From: Chryseobacterium jejuense
Lineage (GTDB): Bacteria; Bacteroidota; Bacteroidia; Flavobacteriales; Weeksellaceae
NCBI RefSeq assembly: GCF_017877355.1
Contig: NZ_JAGIPR010000006.1
Coordinates: 186,001 to 250,000, forward strand
DNA: 64,000 nucleotides
Direction of reading: 5' to 3'
Shown: in pieces, positions 45,536-54,131 of the stretch
Numbering within the stretch: the first letter of the stretch is position 1
Layout: the number at the start of each line of letters is the position of its first letter
Translations under genes and position numbers: made by a program
The notes under the pieces: generated by a model
The model's input: only the letters and a program-made list of their open reading frames with translations
Told to the model about the DNA's origin: nothing
Database searches by the model: none

Positions 45536-46210
45536 TTGAAACGAGAGATTAAGACCACAAACGACGGAAGTAAAACATTGTTTATCAATGATTTAAATGA
45601 AAACTATCATTCTCATCACGGTGCTCTTCAGGAAGCAGAACACGTGTTTATCAAAAACGGACTAAACTTAATTAATAATTGCGAAATTAATATTTTAGAA
45701 CTAGGTTTTGGAACAGGTTTGAATGTTTTAGTAACAATTAATGAATATTTAAAAACTGACAAAAATCATGTCATCAATTATTTTTCGCTGGAAAAATACC
45801 CCATAAATGAATCCGAAGTTAAAGATTTAGCCTACTTTGAACATTTTGATAACCCTGAGTTCAAAAATATTTATCAGAAAATTCATCTGGCAGATTGGGA
45901 AAAACCAGTTGAAATTGTTAGTGGATTCAACCTTAAAAAGATAGAATGTGACTTTTTTGACTTGAAGAACATCAATCTGCCTGAAATCAACCTTGTTTAT
46001 TTCGACTGTTTCGGAGCAAGAGTGCAGCCAGACCTCTGGGAAAAACCACTATTTGAATTGGTAGCTGACAAAATGGCCATTAACGGATTATTAACAACCT
46101 ACTCTTCTAAAGGAAGTGTGAGACGAATCCTTCAGGAGCTTAACTTTCAGGTAGAGAAAAAACAAGGACCTCCGGGGAAAAGAGAAATGATTAATGCAAT
46201 TAAGCGATAA
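45536..46210 (+). CDS. mnmD: tRNA 5-methylaminomethyl-2-thiouridine methyltransferase MnmD
   Basis: The coding region starts with TTG at 45536; no ATG is available before the conserved MKREIKTTNDGSKTLFIND start seen in relatives, which decides the start. The 224-residue product is the methyltransferase half of MnmC (DUF752): SHHGALQEAEHVFI, the SAM motif LELGFGTGLNVLVT and YFDCFGARVQPDLW. It makes the final methylation of mnm5s2U34 in tRNA. The FAD-dependent oxidase half is absent, as usual in stand-alone MnmD proteins. It is divergent from ilvE. Confidence 0.88.
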   Translation: MKREIKTTNDGSKTLFINDLNENYHSHHGALQEAEHVFIKNGLNLINNCEINILELGFGTGLNVLVTINEYLKTDKNHVINYFSLEKYPINESEVKDLAYFEHFDNPEFKNIYQKIHLADWEKPVEIVSGFNLKKIECDFFDLKNINLPEINLVYFDCFGARVQPDLWEKPLFELVADKMAINGLLTTYSSKGSVRRILQELNFQVEKKQGPPGKREMINAIKR

Positions 46211-46314
46211 CAGAGTAAAAACAAACAACCAAATTTGTTTTTTCAGCCTTATATCAATATACGCCTCACAAAAATTTATTACCTTAGCTATACAAAATAT
46301 TATACATTATATAT

Positions 46315-46731
46315 ATGATAGACAAGATCAACATTAGAGTGTATGGCTGTGCAGTAAAAGACAAGAAAGTACTCACGTTATTTGAGGAATATGCCGGCGA
46401 ACCTTTAATGAAATTTCCAGGTGGTGGATTGGAGTATGGTGAAGGAACATTGGAATGCCTGCATCGTGAATTTGATGAAGAACTGAATGTAAAAGTAGAT
46501 ATCATAGAACACTTCTACACACAGGAAAACTTTCTGGTTTCCCGTTTCAAAGAAAATGAACAACTCCTTACCATATATTATATCGTAAATATTGTTGATG
46601 AGAAAGAGTTCCTTATTTTGGATCCCTGTATTGAAAAAACGGAATGGATAGATATTGACAGACCGGATAATCCTTTCCCACTTCCCATAGACAAAATCGT
46701 ATTCGATAAATTAAAAGAAAAATTCCTGTAA
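46315..46731 (+). CDS. Nudix hydrolase
   Basis: A 138-residue Nudix protein with the box G-x5-E-x7-REFDEELNV (residues about 39-61), intact in the metal-binding glutamates; the usual Gly of the motif is Asn. It therefore has the residues needed for pyrophosphohydrolase activity, in contrast to the degenerate regulator at 5786. The substrate, a nucleotide or ADP-ribose-type compound, cannot be told from sequence. Its stop codon lies inside the terminator stem at 46721. Confidence 0.88.
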   Translation: MIDKINIRVYGCAVKDKKVLTLFEEYAGEPLMKFPGGGLEYGEGTLECLHREFDEELNVKVDIIEHFYTQENFLVSRFKENEQLLTIYYIVNIVDEKEFLILDPCIEKTEWIDIDRPDNPFPLPIDKIVFDKLKEKFL

Positions 46732-46755
46732 GCGCACTTACAGGAATTTTATTTT
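46721..46755. terminator. Bidirectional terminator overlapping the Nudix stop codon
   Basis: AATTCCTGTAAG and CTTACAGGAATT form a perfect 12 bp stem with loop CGCA, followed by TTATTTTATT on the plus strand and by TTTCTTTTAA on the minus. It serves both the Nudix gene and the convergent DUF4294 gene. Confidence 0.9.
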
Positions 46756-46756
46756 A

Positions 46757-47461
46757 TTATTTCTTTACTTTAAAATCACTTGCTCCCGGATAAGGTTTCA
46801 AATATCCTGAATTCCAGTTAGACTGTAGTAGTGATTCCACAAATTCGTCTGTTCTGTTTTTATGGGGATCATATCGCTCTTTCAAATCAATATCAGCCAT
46901 CTTCCCTTTCAGATTCCACCAGAAGGCGCTAAAACCACCTCTCAGCTCTTTAATGATCTCGTATACATTTTTACCGGTTGCTCTGTTCATCAGTTTTGCA
47001 AAAACCTGTCCTTCCGTAGTGGTAAGATCTCTCAGTTGCTTTTCATATTGATCGGCAAGCATATTCTGCCTTTCTCTTACAAACTTTCTCTTGGCTTTAT
47101 TATCCAGGTCATTCATGTCTACCTGAATGTCTCTGTACTGCTGCAACGCAGTTACAAATAACGGATATACTCTGTATAACTTCTTATTTAAGAAATAATA
47201 GTAATTTTTATCCAGCTGGTTATTAAACCTAGGTTTATTCACTAAAACCAATTCATCCATTACTACAACAGGTTCTCCGTTAACTTCATAGATCTTAACT
47301 TTCTGCTGTTCGTCGTAATAATACTTATTACCAAATTCATCTACCTTCAAAGATTCAGCGGGGTATTGATTCAATGGTTTGGCCACCACAGTATCTTCCT
47401 GCCCAAAAACGCTGACTCCAAAAAAGAACATAAAAAGACAGATAATCTTACTAAAATTCAT
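46757..47461 (-). CDS. DUF4294-family secreted protein
   Basis: The start at 47461 (MNFSKIICLFMFFFGVSVFG) opens into a signal peptide; the 12 codons upstream lack support. The 234-residue mature protein begins with a Tyr-rich segment (NKYYYDEQQKVKIYEV), has a central helical part (NKAKRKFVRERQNMLADQYE) and a C-terminal FSAFWWNLKGKMADID. This corresponds to DUF4294, a Bacteroidota family of unknown function. It is divergent from the M42 peptidase with only 51 bp between the starts. Confidence 0.75.
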   Translation of the reverse strand: MNFSKIICLFMFFFGVSVFGQEDTVVAKPLNQYPAESLKVDEFGNKYYYDEQQKVKIYEVNGEPVVVMDELVLVNKPRFNNQLDKNYYYFLNKKLYRVYPLFVTALQQYRDIQVDMNDLDNKAKRKFVRERQNMLADQYEKQLRDLTTTEGQVFAKLMNRATGKNVYEIIKELRGGFSAFWWNLKGKMADIDLKERYDPHKNRTDEFVESLLQSNWNSGYLKPYPGASDFKVKK

Positions 47462-47512
47462 TATTTTTACACTTATAAGAACAAAAATTAAACGCAAAAA
47501 TCATTCCTTTTT

Positions 47513-48586
47513 ATGAAATTTGAAAAGAAATCTTTAAAATTTTTAGAGAAATATTTAAACACTTCATCTCCAACAGGATACGAACACAAAGGACAAGAGG
47601 TTTGGATGGACTATATCAGACCCTATGTAGACAAGATTGAAGTGGATCATTACGGAACATGCTACGGTATCATCAATCCTGAAGCAGAATTTAAAGTAGT
47701 GATTGAAGCGCATGCTGATGAAATCTCGTGGTATGTAAACTATATTACAGATGATGGATTGATTTATGTAATCAGAAACGGAGGTTCAGACCAGACTATT
47801 GCTCCATCAAAAGTAGTACATATTCATGGAGAAAACGGAATTGTAAAAGGGGTATTCGGATGGCCGGCTATTCATACAAGATCCAACCAGAATGAGCCTA
47901 CTCCAAAAATTGAAAATATCTTTATCGACTGTGGGGCTACTACTAAACAAGAGGTAGAAGACATGGGAATCTTTGTTGGATGCATGATTACTTACCCTGA
48001 CGAGTTCTTCGAAATGAATGACAGATATTTTGTATGTAGAGCTCTTGACAACAGAATCGGAGGTTTTATGATTGCTGAAGTAGCAAGGCTTTTAAAGGAA
48101 AACAAAAAATCTATTCCGTTTGGTCTTTACATCACCAACTCCGTACAGGAAGAAGTAGGCTTATATGGAGCAGATATGATTGCTGACACCATAAAACCTA
48201 ATATTGCAATTGTAACTGATGTAACCCATGATACCACTACCCCAATGATCGAAAAGAAAAAAGAAGGAGATCAGAAATGTGGTGCCGGACCGGTAGTATT
48301 CTTTGCTCCAAGTGTTCACCATACCATCAGAGAATTGATTATTGACACTGCAAAAACAAAGAAAATTCCTTATCAGAGGGCAGCAGCGAGCAGATCTACA
48401 GGAACAGATACAGATGCTTTTGCGCACTCCAACGGTGGTGTACCAAGTGCTTTAATTTCCTTACCTTTGCGCTATATGCATACAACGGTAGAAATGGTGT
48501 CTAAAGAAGACGTAGCGAATGTCATTAAATTGATCTACGAAACCGTTCTGAAGATTAAACCGGAAATGAAGCTGAAGTATCATTAA
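47513..48586 (+). CDS. M42-family metallopeptidase (glutamyl aminopeptidase-like)
   Basis: A 357-residue cytosolic peptidase. Metal-site motifs include IEAHADEISWYV, RALDNRIGGFM, SVQEEVGLYGAD and VTDVTHDTTT, with the C-terminal His in RYMHTTVEMV. This is the co-catalytic two-metal set of M42 aminopeptidases, which form tetrahedral complexes that trim peptides made by the proteasome or other proteases. No signal peptide is present. It is followed by a tandem-repeat spacer and rpe. Confidence 0.92.
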   Translation: MKFEKKSLKFLEKYLNTSSPTGYEHKGQEVWMDYIRPYVDKIEVDHYGTCYGIINPEAEFKVVIEAHADEISWYVNYITDDGLIYVIRNGGSDQTIAPSKVVHIHGENGIVKGVFGWPAIHTRSNQNEPTPKIENIFIDCGATTKQEVEDMGIFVGCMITYPDEFFEMNDRYFVCRALDNRIGGFMIAEVARLLKENKKSIPFGLYITNSVQEEVGLYGADMIADTIKPNIAIVTDVTHDTTTPMIEKKKEGDQKCGAGPVVFFAPSVHHTIRELIIDTAKTKKIPYQRAAASRSTGTDTDAFAHSNGGVPSALISLPLRYMHTTVEMVSKEDVANVIKLIYETVLKIKPEMKLKYH

Positions 48587-48638
48587 AGACATTAGATAAC
48601 AGATATCAGACATTAGACTATAACAACAGCACTCTAAA

Positions 48639-48678
48639 TCTGATGTCTGATGTCTGATGTCTGATGTCTGATGTCTGA
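48639..48678. repeat. Heptamer tandem repeat upstream of rpe
   Basis: Five exact copies of TCTGATG (48639-48673) are followed by TCTGA. The preceding 40 bp contain the complementary phrases CAGATATCAGACATTAGAC, so a long hairpin could form. Copy number is likely to vary. Confidence 0.85.
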
Positions 48679-48706
48679 AATCTAAGTAAAAGTATAAAAA
48701 GTAAAA

Positions 48707-49357
48707 ATGAAAACGAAGCTTATTGCTCCATCCCTTTTATCTGCAGACTTTGGGAATCTGCAAAGAGATATTGAAATGCTGAACAGATCTCAGGCAGATT
48801 GGTTCCATATTGATGTAATGGACGGGAGATTTGTCCCTAACATTTCATTTGGTTTTCCCGTAATGAAAACCGTTCAGCAGCATGCTAAAAAATTCGTGGA
48901 TGTTCACTTAATGATTGTGGAGCCTGAAAAATATGTTGATGAATTCATTAACCATGGCGCTGACCTTATTTCTGTACATTATGAAGCATGTACTCACCTT
49001 CACAGAACCATTCACCACATTCAGAGTAAAGGAGCAAAAGCAGGTGTTGTTTTGAACCCATCTACTCCTGTTTTAATGCTTGAAGACATTATTGCAGATG
49101 TGGATCTTGTATTATTGATGAGTGTAAATCCAGGATTTGGAGGACAGAAATTCATTGAAAACACTTATAAAAAGATTGCTGAAACCAAAGACCTGATCTT
49201 AAGTAACAACTCTACTGCTCTTATTGAAATAGACGGAGGAGTAAACCTTGATAACGCTTCTAAGCTTTTCGAAGCTGGAGCAGATGTTTTGGTTGCCGGA
49301 AATGCAGTATTCTCTGCAGAAAGCCCGGAAAGAACCATTGAGCTTTTGAAAATCTAA
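48707..49357 (+). CDS. rpe: Ribulose-phosphate 3-epimerase
   Basis: A 216-residue TIM-barrel enzyme of the pentose phosphate pathway that interconverts ribulose-5-phosphate and xylulose-5-phosphate. Motifs are APSLLSADFGNL, FHIDVMDGRFVPN, DVHLMIVEP, LMSVNPGFGGQ and EIDGGVN, which include the metal-binding His and Asp residues. Length is normal. The upstream spacer contains the heptamer repeat; a strong terminator follows. Confidence 0.96.
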   Translation: MKTKLIAPSLLSADFGNLQRDIEMLNRSQADWFHIDVMDGRFVPNISFGFPVMKTVQQHAKKFVDVHLMIVEPEKYVDEFINHGADLISVHYEACTHLHRTIHHIQSKGAKAGVVLNPSTPVLMLEDIIADVDLVLLMSVNPGFGGQKFIENTYKKIAETKDLILSNNSTALIEIDGGVNLDNASKLFEAGADVLVAGNAVFSAESPERTIELLKI

Positions 49358-49380
49358 AAAGATATCAGTATAAAAAGACA

Positions 49381-49409
49381 AAAGGCAGCTCTATTCGAGC
49401 TGCCTTTTT
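49381..49409 (+). terminator. Rho-independent terminator of rpe
   Basis: AAAGGCAGCTC and GAGCTGCCTTT form an 11 bp stem with loop TATTC, then TTC, 24 bp after the stop codon. Confidence 0.92.
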
Positions 49410-49575
49410 CAATTTGAATTTGAGTCGCCTTGGTTATTAATTTTTTTTCAAAATTCTGTAATGTTTAAATTCCTTCTTAGTAACAATACAAAGATCTGTA
49501 TAAAATTAATTACAGTCAATCCGTAGAAATACGGAATTTTAATCTGAGTATTTCCACCTATAGTAAAAACTTTAT

Positions 49576-50067
49576 CTATAAGTCCTTATGCCAGATGCAG
49601 GCACAAACCGTTAACGTTATACTGATTACCGAAAAAACAGTTCTTATATTGTTCAGAAAATTCCATCTGTTTTCAAAATTATCACGCATTTGTTTGATAG
49701 CTTCAACTGTAGAGCCTGAGATATCAAATCTATCAAGCTGGTCATTCATTGGAACATTCCCAACCATTGTAACTCCGAAAACACCTATCAGATAAGCCAA
49801 TGTAGCCAATAAAATAAAAATAAAGACCAGTTGTTCTCCCCTCAGGAAGAAAGTAGATACAGGAAGAAGTATAGCTGTTCCCATAAAGCTCATAAAAAAG
49901 ACAGGATTCAGAATTTCACGGTTAATATTCTGCATAGCCTTCAAATATTCAACATCAGATAATTTACCTAATCCAAGAACTACAGAGCACGAATAAGCAT
50001 AGAAAAGCCCAGCTATAAGTGCTGTAAGCACTGCTGTGATGATTAATAATACGGTTGTCATTTTCAT
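49576..50067 (-). CDS. DUF1772-like four-helix membrane protein
   Basis: A 163-residue membrane protein with four hydrophobic segments, about residues 5-30, 55-75, 80-103 and 138-158. The pattern LFYAYSCSVVLGLGKLSD and NPVFFMSFMGTAILLPVS fits DUF1772 (anthrone-oxygenase-like) proteins. It lies last in the operon with the DUF692 enzyme and the short Cys-containing precursor. In other MNIO clusters the membrane member is often a DoxX-type protein; a comparable job in redox or export is inferred. Confidence 0.7.
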   Translation of the reverse strand: MKMTTVLLIITAVLTALIAGLFYAYSCSVVLGLGKLSDVEYLKAMQNINREILNPVFFMSFMGTAILLPVSTFFLRGEQLVFIFILLATLAYLIGVFGVTMVGNVPMNDQLDRFDISGSTVEAIKQMRDNFENRWNFLNNIRTVFSVISITLTVCACIWHKDL

Positions 50068-50101
50068 ATAATTTAGTTTGTGGTTATTAGAAGGATATCA
50101 T

Positions 50102-51199
50102 TTAATAAGGATTCCATTTTTTAATGATATTCTGAGCAGCAAGAATCATCTCCGGATCCCAGTTTTTTGTTTTAAAATAATGGAATTCCTGACTTTTGAT
50201 TGATGCAGGTCCGGCATTATCAAACAACAATTTTGTCAACAATGTTTGTTCTTCATGAAGAATCATATCTTCCAAAGGATTTTCAGAAAATCGGATTTCT
50301 TTTTTAGCCCAGAGATCTTTATTTGGAGTTCCGACATCCGATAAATCAATTAGTTTTTTGACTTTTGTAAAATCATCCAGAAAACTCTCCTTTTTTTCTT
50401 CTGCATCAATTGTATTACCGAGCCTTTCAATAATAATATATTCCAGGTTTTTACATTGAGATAATACAGAAGGTAGTACAGACAGAATATCTTCAGGAAC
50501 TGCATCATCATGAGTATCCCTGCGTATAGGCTTTTTCCTGTAGATACTTTCTTGCCAGCTGCCACCTGACAGATGAATTTCCTTCACCTTATCCAAGGGA
50601 TATAATTTGATGACCTCTTGCATTTCAACTTCGAAATTACAGGACTGACAGTAGATATTGTGAAGATCAAGAATCAGGAATCCATTGGTATCTTCTGTTA
50701 GTTTATCAAGAAATATTCCCTGTTCCATCACATCGTCCAATGAGAATGAGAAGGCAAGGTTTTCTATTCCGACAGGAACCTGTACAGCATCCTGTAATCT
50801 GTAAAGTCTGTCTTTTCCGATCTCTAGTGTTTTAGAGTGCAGAGAAACCGGTAATGGTACACCCTGATGAAAATTTTCGGTATTCATAAAACCGAAATGC
50901 TCCGTAATATGATTATAGTTTCTTTTACGAAATTCTTCTTTTAATTTTTTCAGCCAAATCTCCTGTCTTTTAGTCCATCGGGCATCAAATAAAGAATAAT
51001 ACACCCCATGTCCGATCAAACGATTATTTTCTGAATAAAAATCGAGCAGATCACTCAGCCAATCCGGTTCTTCAGCATCGTAGAATGTATCAAATGACCA
51101 TTCAAGCACTTCAACAGAATTGCTTTGTAGTAAGGGCAAAATAGCAGAAACAAATTCCGTTTCTGCCATCATAGATAATCCTAGCAGCGGCCTTCCCAT
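50102..51199 (-). CDS. DUF692/MNIO family iron enzyme, likely RiPP-modifying
   Basis: A 365-residue TIM-barrel protein of the DUF692 (multinuclear non-heme iron oxidative, MNIO) family. Likely metal ligands fall in LIGHGVYYS (His 64), HITEHFGF (His 97, His 101), VGIENLAFS (Glu 146), LDLHNIYC (Asp 178, His 180), EIHLSGG (His 209) and RDTHDDAVPED (His 230). It carries an extra C-terminal part (about 285-365) beyond the usual core. It starts 3 bp after the stop of a short precursor with a CPACGMG end. MNIO enzymes modify Cys residues of such peptides; the exact reaction here is unproven. Confidence 0.85.
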   Translation of the reverse strand: MGRPLLGLSMMAETEFVSAILPLLQSNSVEVLEWSFDTFYDAEEPDWLSDLLDFYSENNRLIGHGVYYSLFDARWTKRQEIWLKKLKEEFRKRNYNHITEHFGFMNTENFHQGVPLPVSLHSKTLEIGKDRLYRLQDAVQVPVGIENLAFSFSLDDVMEQGIFLDKLTEDTNGFLILDLHNIYCQSCNFEVEMQEVIKLYPLDKVKEIHLSGGSWQESIYRKKPIRRDTHDDAVPEDILSVLPSVLSQCKNLEYIIIERLGNTIDAEEKKESFLDDFTKVKKLIDLSDVGTPNKDLWAKKEIRFSENPLEDMILHEEQTLLTKLLFDNAGPASIKSQEFHYFKTKNWDPEMILAAQNIIKKWNPY

Positions 51200-51202
51200 A
51201 TT

Positions 51203-51427
51203 CTACCCCATTCCACACGCAGGACAAGAAAAATGATTAAGCACAACCGTGTCTTTCTTAACAACAGCTTTAGGTGTAGTTGGTTTAGGTTTTTCGGGAC
51301 TTTCAGGAGCCGGAGCTACTTTTTTTACTTTCTTCACAGGCTTTTTAGTTTTGGCAGCTGGTTTTGTAGTTTGTGCAGAAACTCCTACCGCTAATAAACT
51401 TGCCATTAATAATGCTGGAATTTTCAT
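51203..51427 (-). CDS. Putative RiPP precursor peptide with C-terminal CPACGMG
   Basis: A 74-residue peptide: signal sequence MKIPALLMASLLAVGVSAQ, a Lys/Pro-rich low-complexity spacer (VKKVKKVAPAPESPEKPKP), then DTVVLNHFSCPACGMG. The only two cysteines (68, 71) sit in the last seven residues. It is first in the operon, 3 bp before the DUF692 enzyme. That arrangement fits an MNIO substrate; a chr cluster with a precursor and DUF692 enzyme has, as I recall, been described from a Chryseobacterium. The name is withheld since identity cannot be checked here. Confidence 0.75.
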   Translation of the reverse strand: MKIPALLMASLLAVGVSAQTTKPAAKTKKPVKKVKKVAPAPESPEKPKPTTPKAVVKKDTVVLNHFSCPACGMG

Positions 51428-51581
51428 AATGTTTTTTTAGAAGAGTTTTACAATAAACGTTCCATTTATAAAAATACAATAATAAGAAACGTTTTAATAA
51501 CAATTATTTAGTAAATAGTAGAAACTATCTTATACTATACTGTTTTCTTTATTTATATTTAATGGTAAAATAAATCTATAT

Positions 51582-53429
51582 ATGAAGAACAGTTTGATTA
51601 AAGCCTTTTTCCTTGGATTGATATTATCTGCCCACAGCATCGATGCACAGGCTCAAACAGTTGACAACAGCAAAAAAATGGAATGGTTTAAAAATGCAAA
51701 ACTGGGTATTTTTATTCATTGGGGAATCTACTCTGTCAACGGAATCTCTGAATCCTGGTCATTCTTCAATAATTATATTAATCACGAAAATTATATGAAA
51801 CAGCTGAATGGTTTTTCAGCTTCAAAATACCAGCCAGAACAATGGGTAAATCTTATTAAGGAATCCGGAGCAAAATATGCTGTCATTACTACAAAACACC
51901 ATGATGGAGTTTCACTATGGAACTCAAAGGCAGAAAAAGCAACAAGCATTCCTCAAAACTCCCTTGCAAAAAAAGATGTTTTAAGTCCTTTTGTTTCTGC
52001 GCTGAAAAAGTCAGGATTAAAAACAGGACTTTATTTCTCATTGCCGGATTGGAGTCATCCGTATTACGATATCAATACCCGGACAAAAAAACGTTACGAA
52101 ATAAAAAATGAGCCTACACCCTGGCATAATTTCGTCAGCTATTATCAAAATCAGCTTAATGAACTTTCCTCTCAATATTCCCCGGATCTTCTTTGGTTCG
52201 ATGGAGACTGGGAACATACTTCTGAGGAATGGAAAGCCTCTCAAACATTAGATTTACTCAAAAAATACAATCCTAATATTATCATCAATTCAAGACTCAA
52301 CAATCATGGAGATTATGATACTCCTGAACAGGGTATTCCGATAATTCCGCCACAAAATCCATATTGGGAACTTTGCTACACCATGAATGATTCCTGGGGA
52401 TATCAACCCTATGACAAAAGTTATAAGACCTCCAATATGATTGTAAGAACTCTGGTAGATGTGATTAGCATGGGGGGAAATCTTTTACTTGATATTGGTC
52501 CAAAATCAGACGGCACCATTCCGGAAGAACAGATTGAGATTCTTAAAAACCTTGGACGCTGGACAGCCAAAAATCAGCATGCTATTTATGAAACAACCCG
52601 AGGAATTCCTTTTGATAATTACAAAGGAAAATCATCTTTGTCAACCTCTAAAAAATCTTTATTTCTTTATCTTGATGAAGCCAAAAACTTTACAAAGATT
52701 TATGGATTGGCAACCAAGCCCCTTTCAGTAAAAATCATTGGAGATCCATCCGCTGTTGTTAAATTAGATTATAATGATGAAAAAACACTTACCTTGAACT
52801 TCTCCAATGTAAAATTTGACAAAGATGTTACTGTAGCAGAAGTTACTTTTGACAATCCGCCTATCTTTCTAAAAGATTTTAAGAAGAATGAACATCCTCT
52901 TACTGAAATACTGGAAATCAAAAATACTCAGGAAGCAGTGTATGATATAGCCAATGCTCTAAACTATGATAATAATTTAGTGACACATGATGGCCTTACC
53001 GATGATGGCCTTGACATGAAAATCAAGAAAACGCCTAAAACAAACACAGAAACCCTGCAATGGATAAGCAAACATGCAGAAGCATTATTTGAGACAGAGA
53101 AAGGATTACCAGAGGGGCATTTCTCAGGAATGAGCGCTTTATCAAAAGACAAACAGACTCTTTATCTCTTTGTAGAAGGAGCTCCTACCGGCCCTATTGC
53201 TCTAAAAGGAATAAAAAATGACATAGCAAGGATAAGAATTGTAGGCGATGGCAGCATGCTTACCCATACGATTTACAATAAGCTTTATTGGAGTGACCGT
53301 CCGGGAATTATTTACATAGATATCCCAAAAGAAAGACTGGATAAACAGATGACGGTTATAGCTGTTTTGCTTAATAAACCTATTGAGCTGTACAGAGAGA
53401 ATATGGGATCTATTGAAAACAATCTTTAA
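51582..53429 (+). CDS. GH29 alpha-L-fucosidase with duplicated C-terminal module
   Basis: A 615-residue exported enzyme (signal about 1-25). The GH29 barrel begins WFKNAKLGIFIHWGIYS, has YAVITTKHHDGVSLW, and the nucleophile Asp 207 in LLWFDGDW. Residues about 330-430 and 500-605 are related: WTAKNQHAIYETTRGIP matches WISKHAEALFETEKGLP, each followed by a GxSxLS and LYLF-type strand, so the C-terminal module is present twice. It removes terminal L-fucose from glycans. It is monocistronic, near but not in the SusCD locus. Confidence 0.9.
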   Translation: MKNSLIKAFFLGLILSAHSIDAQAQTVDNSKKMEWFKNAKLGIFIHWGIYSVNGISESWSFFNNYINHENYMKQLNGFSASKYQPEQWVNLIKESGAKYAVITTKHHDGVSLWNSKAEKATSIPQNSLAKKDVLSPFVSALKKSGLKTGLYFSLPDWSHPYYDINTRTKKRYEIKNEPTPWHNFVSYYQNQLNELSSQYSPDLLWFDGDWEHTSEEWKASQTLDLLKKYNPNIIINSRLNNHGDYDTPEQGIPIIPPQNPYWELCYTMNDSWGYQPYDKSYKTSNMIVRTLVDVISMGGNLLLDIGPKSDGTIPEEQIEILKNLGRWTAKNQHAIYETTRGIPFDNYKGKSSLSTSKKSLFLYLDEAKNFTKIYGLATKPLSVKIIGDPSAVVKLDYNDEKTLTLNFSNVKFDKDVTVAEVTFDNPPIFLKDFKKNEHPLTEILEIKNTQEAVYDIANALNYDNNLVTHDGLTDDGLDMKIKKTPKTNTETLQWISKHAEALFETEKGLPEGHFSGMSALSKDKQTLYLFVEGAPTGPIALKGIKNDIARIRIVGDGSMLTHTIYNKLYWSDRPGIIYIDIPKERLDKQMTVIAVLLNKPIELYRENMGSIENNL

Positions 53430-53464
53430 GACATTCCGAAATAACAATTCACATAAAAAACAAA

Positions 53465-53499
53465 ATCCGGAGAAAACAATTCTCCGGATCTTTTATTTT
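53465..53499. terminator. Terminator between fucosidase and ndk genes
   Basis: ATCCGGAGAA and TTCTCCGGAT form a 10 bp stem with loop AACAA, followed by CTTTTATTTT on the plus strand. On the minus strand TTTTGTTTTTT follows, so it can serve the convergent ndk as well. Confidence 0.88.
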
Positions 53500-53512
53500 G
53501 TAAGAAATTCTA

Positions 53513-53929
53513 TTAGAAAATCTCTCTTCCTGAAAAATGGAACTGAGCTTCGATTAATGCATTCTCGTCAGAATCTGAACCGTGAACAGCATTTTCTCCG
53601 ATGCTTCTAGCAAACATTTTTCTGATTGTACCTTCTGCTGCTTCTGCAGGGTTAGTAGAACCGATTAATGTTCTGAAATCTTCAACTGCATTGTCTTTTT
53701 CTAAAACGGCAGCTACGATAGGACCAGAACTCATGAATTCTACTAATTCTCCATAAAATGGTCTTTCAGCGTGTACTTCATAGAATTTTTTTGCATCAGC
53801 AACTGTAAGCTGAGTTAATTTTAAAGCTTTGATTTTAAAACCTCCTTCAGCAATCTTACCCAATATTGCACCGATATGTCCGTCAGCAACTGCATCAGGC
53901 TTAATCATAGTGAATGTAATGTTAGACAT
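53513..53929 (-). CDS. ndk: Nucleoside diphosphate kinase
   Basis: The start at 53929 gives [14 protein letters not shown], the family-standard N-terminus; upstream codons are Lys/Ile-rich and non-coding in appearance. The 138-residue enzyme balances nucleoside triphosphate pools using a phospho-His in [12 protein letters not shown]. Other motifs are [15 protein letters not shown] and the [14 protein letters not shown] strand. Length is normal. It has a long AT-rich upstream region. Confidence 0.95.
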   Translation of the reverse strand: MSNITFTMIKPDAVADGHIGAILGKIAEGGFKIKALKLTQLTVADAKKFYEVHAERPFYGELVEFMSSGPIVAAVLEKDNAVEDFRTLIGSTNPAEAAEGTIRKMFARSIGENAVHGSDSDENALIEAQFHFSGREIF

Positions 53930-54038
53930 AAATGTATATTTTTTTAATGGTGCAAAATTACAAAAAATATCTTTGATTTTTATTTTAATTTTTTTTAACA
54001 TAAAAATAACTTTTATTAAGAAATCATGAACCAAGCTT

Positions 54039-54053
54039 TGGCACAGTAATTGT
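54039..54053 (+). promoter_or_regulatory. Sigma-54-like promoter upstream of a small transcript
   Basis: TGGCACAGTAATTGT matches TGGCAYR-N4-TTGC except that the last C is T. The GG doublet and -12 spacing are right. A predicted start lies near 54065. Confidence 0.35.
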
Positions 54054-54064
54054 TAATTCTATTA

Positions 54065-54131
54065 CGATTCTCATGTTTAATTTGAGTTTTCATGGTTATT
54101 AGTTTTTACCCAGCTTCGGCTGGGTTTTTTA
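54065..54131 (+). ncRNA. Candidate small RNA ending in a strong terminator
   Basis: No gene precedes the perfect terminator ACCCAGC-TTCG-GCTGGGT (54108-54125) with its TTTTTT tail, so it must close an unannotated transcript. From the sigma-54-like site the transcript is about 65 bases. It contains only a 9-codon ATG frame (MFNLSFHGY). A small RNA or leaderless micro-peptide is likely. Confidence 0.45.

Noticed and set aside
48639..48678. CRISPR-like repetition
   Set aside because: Heptamers are directly adjacent with no spacers; a simple tandem repeat.
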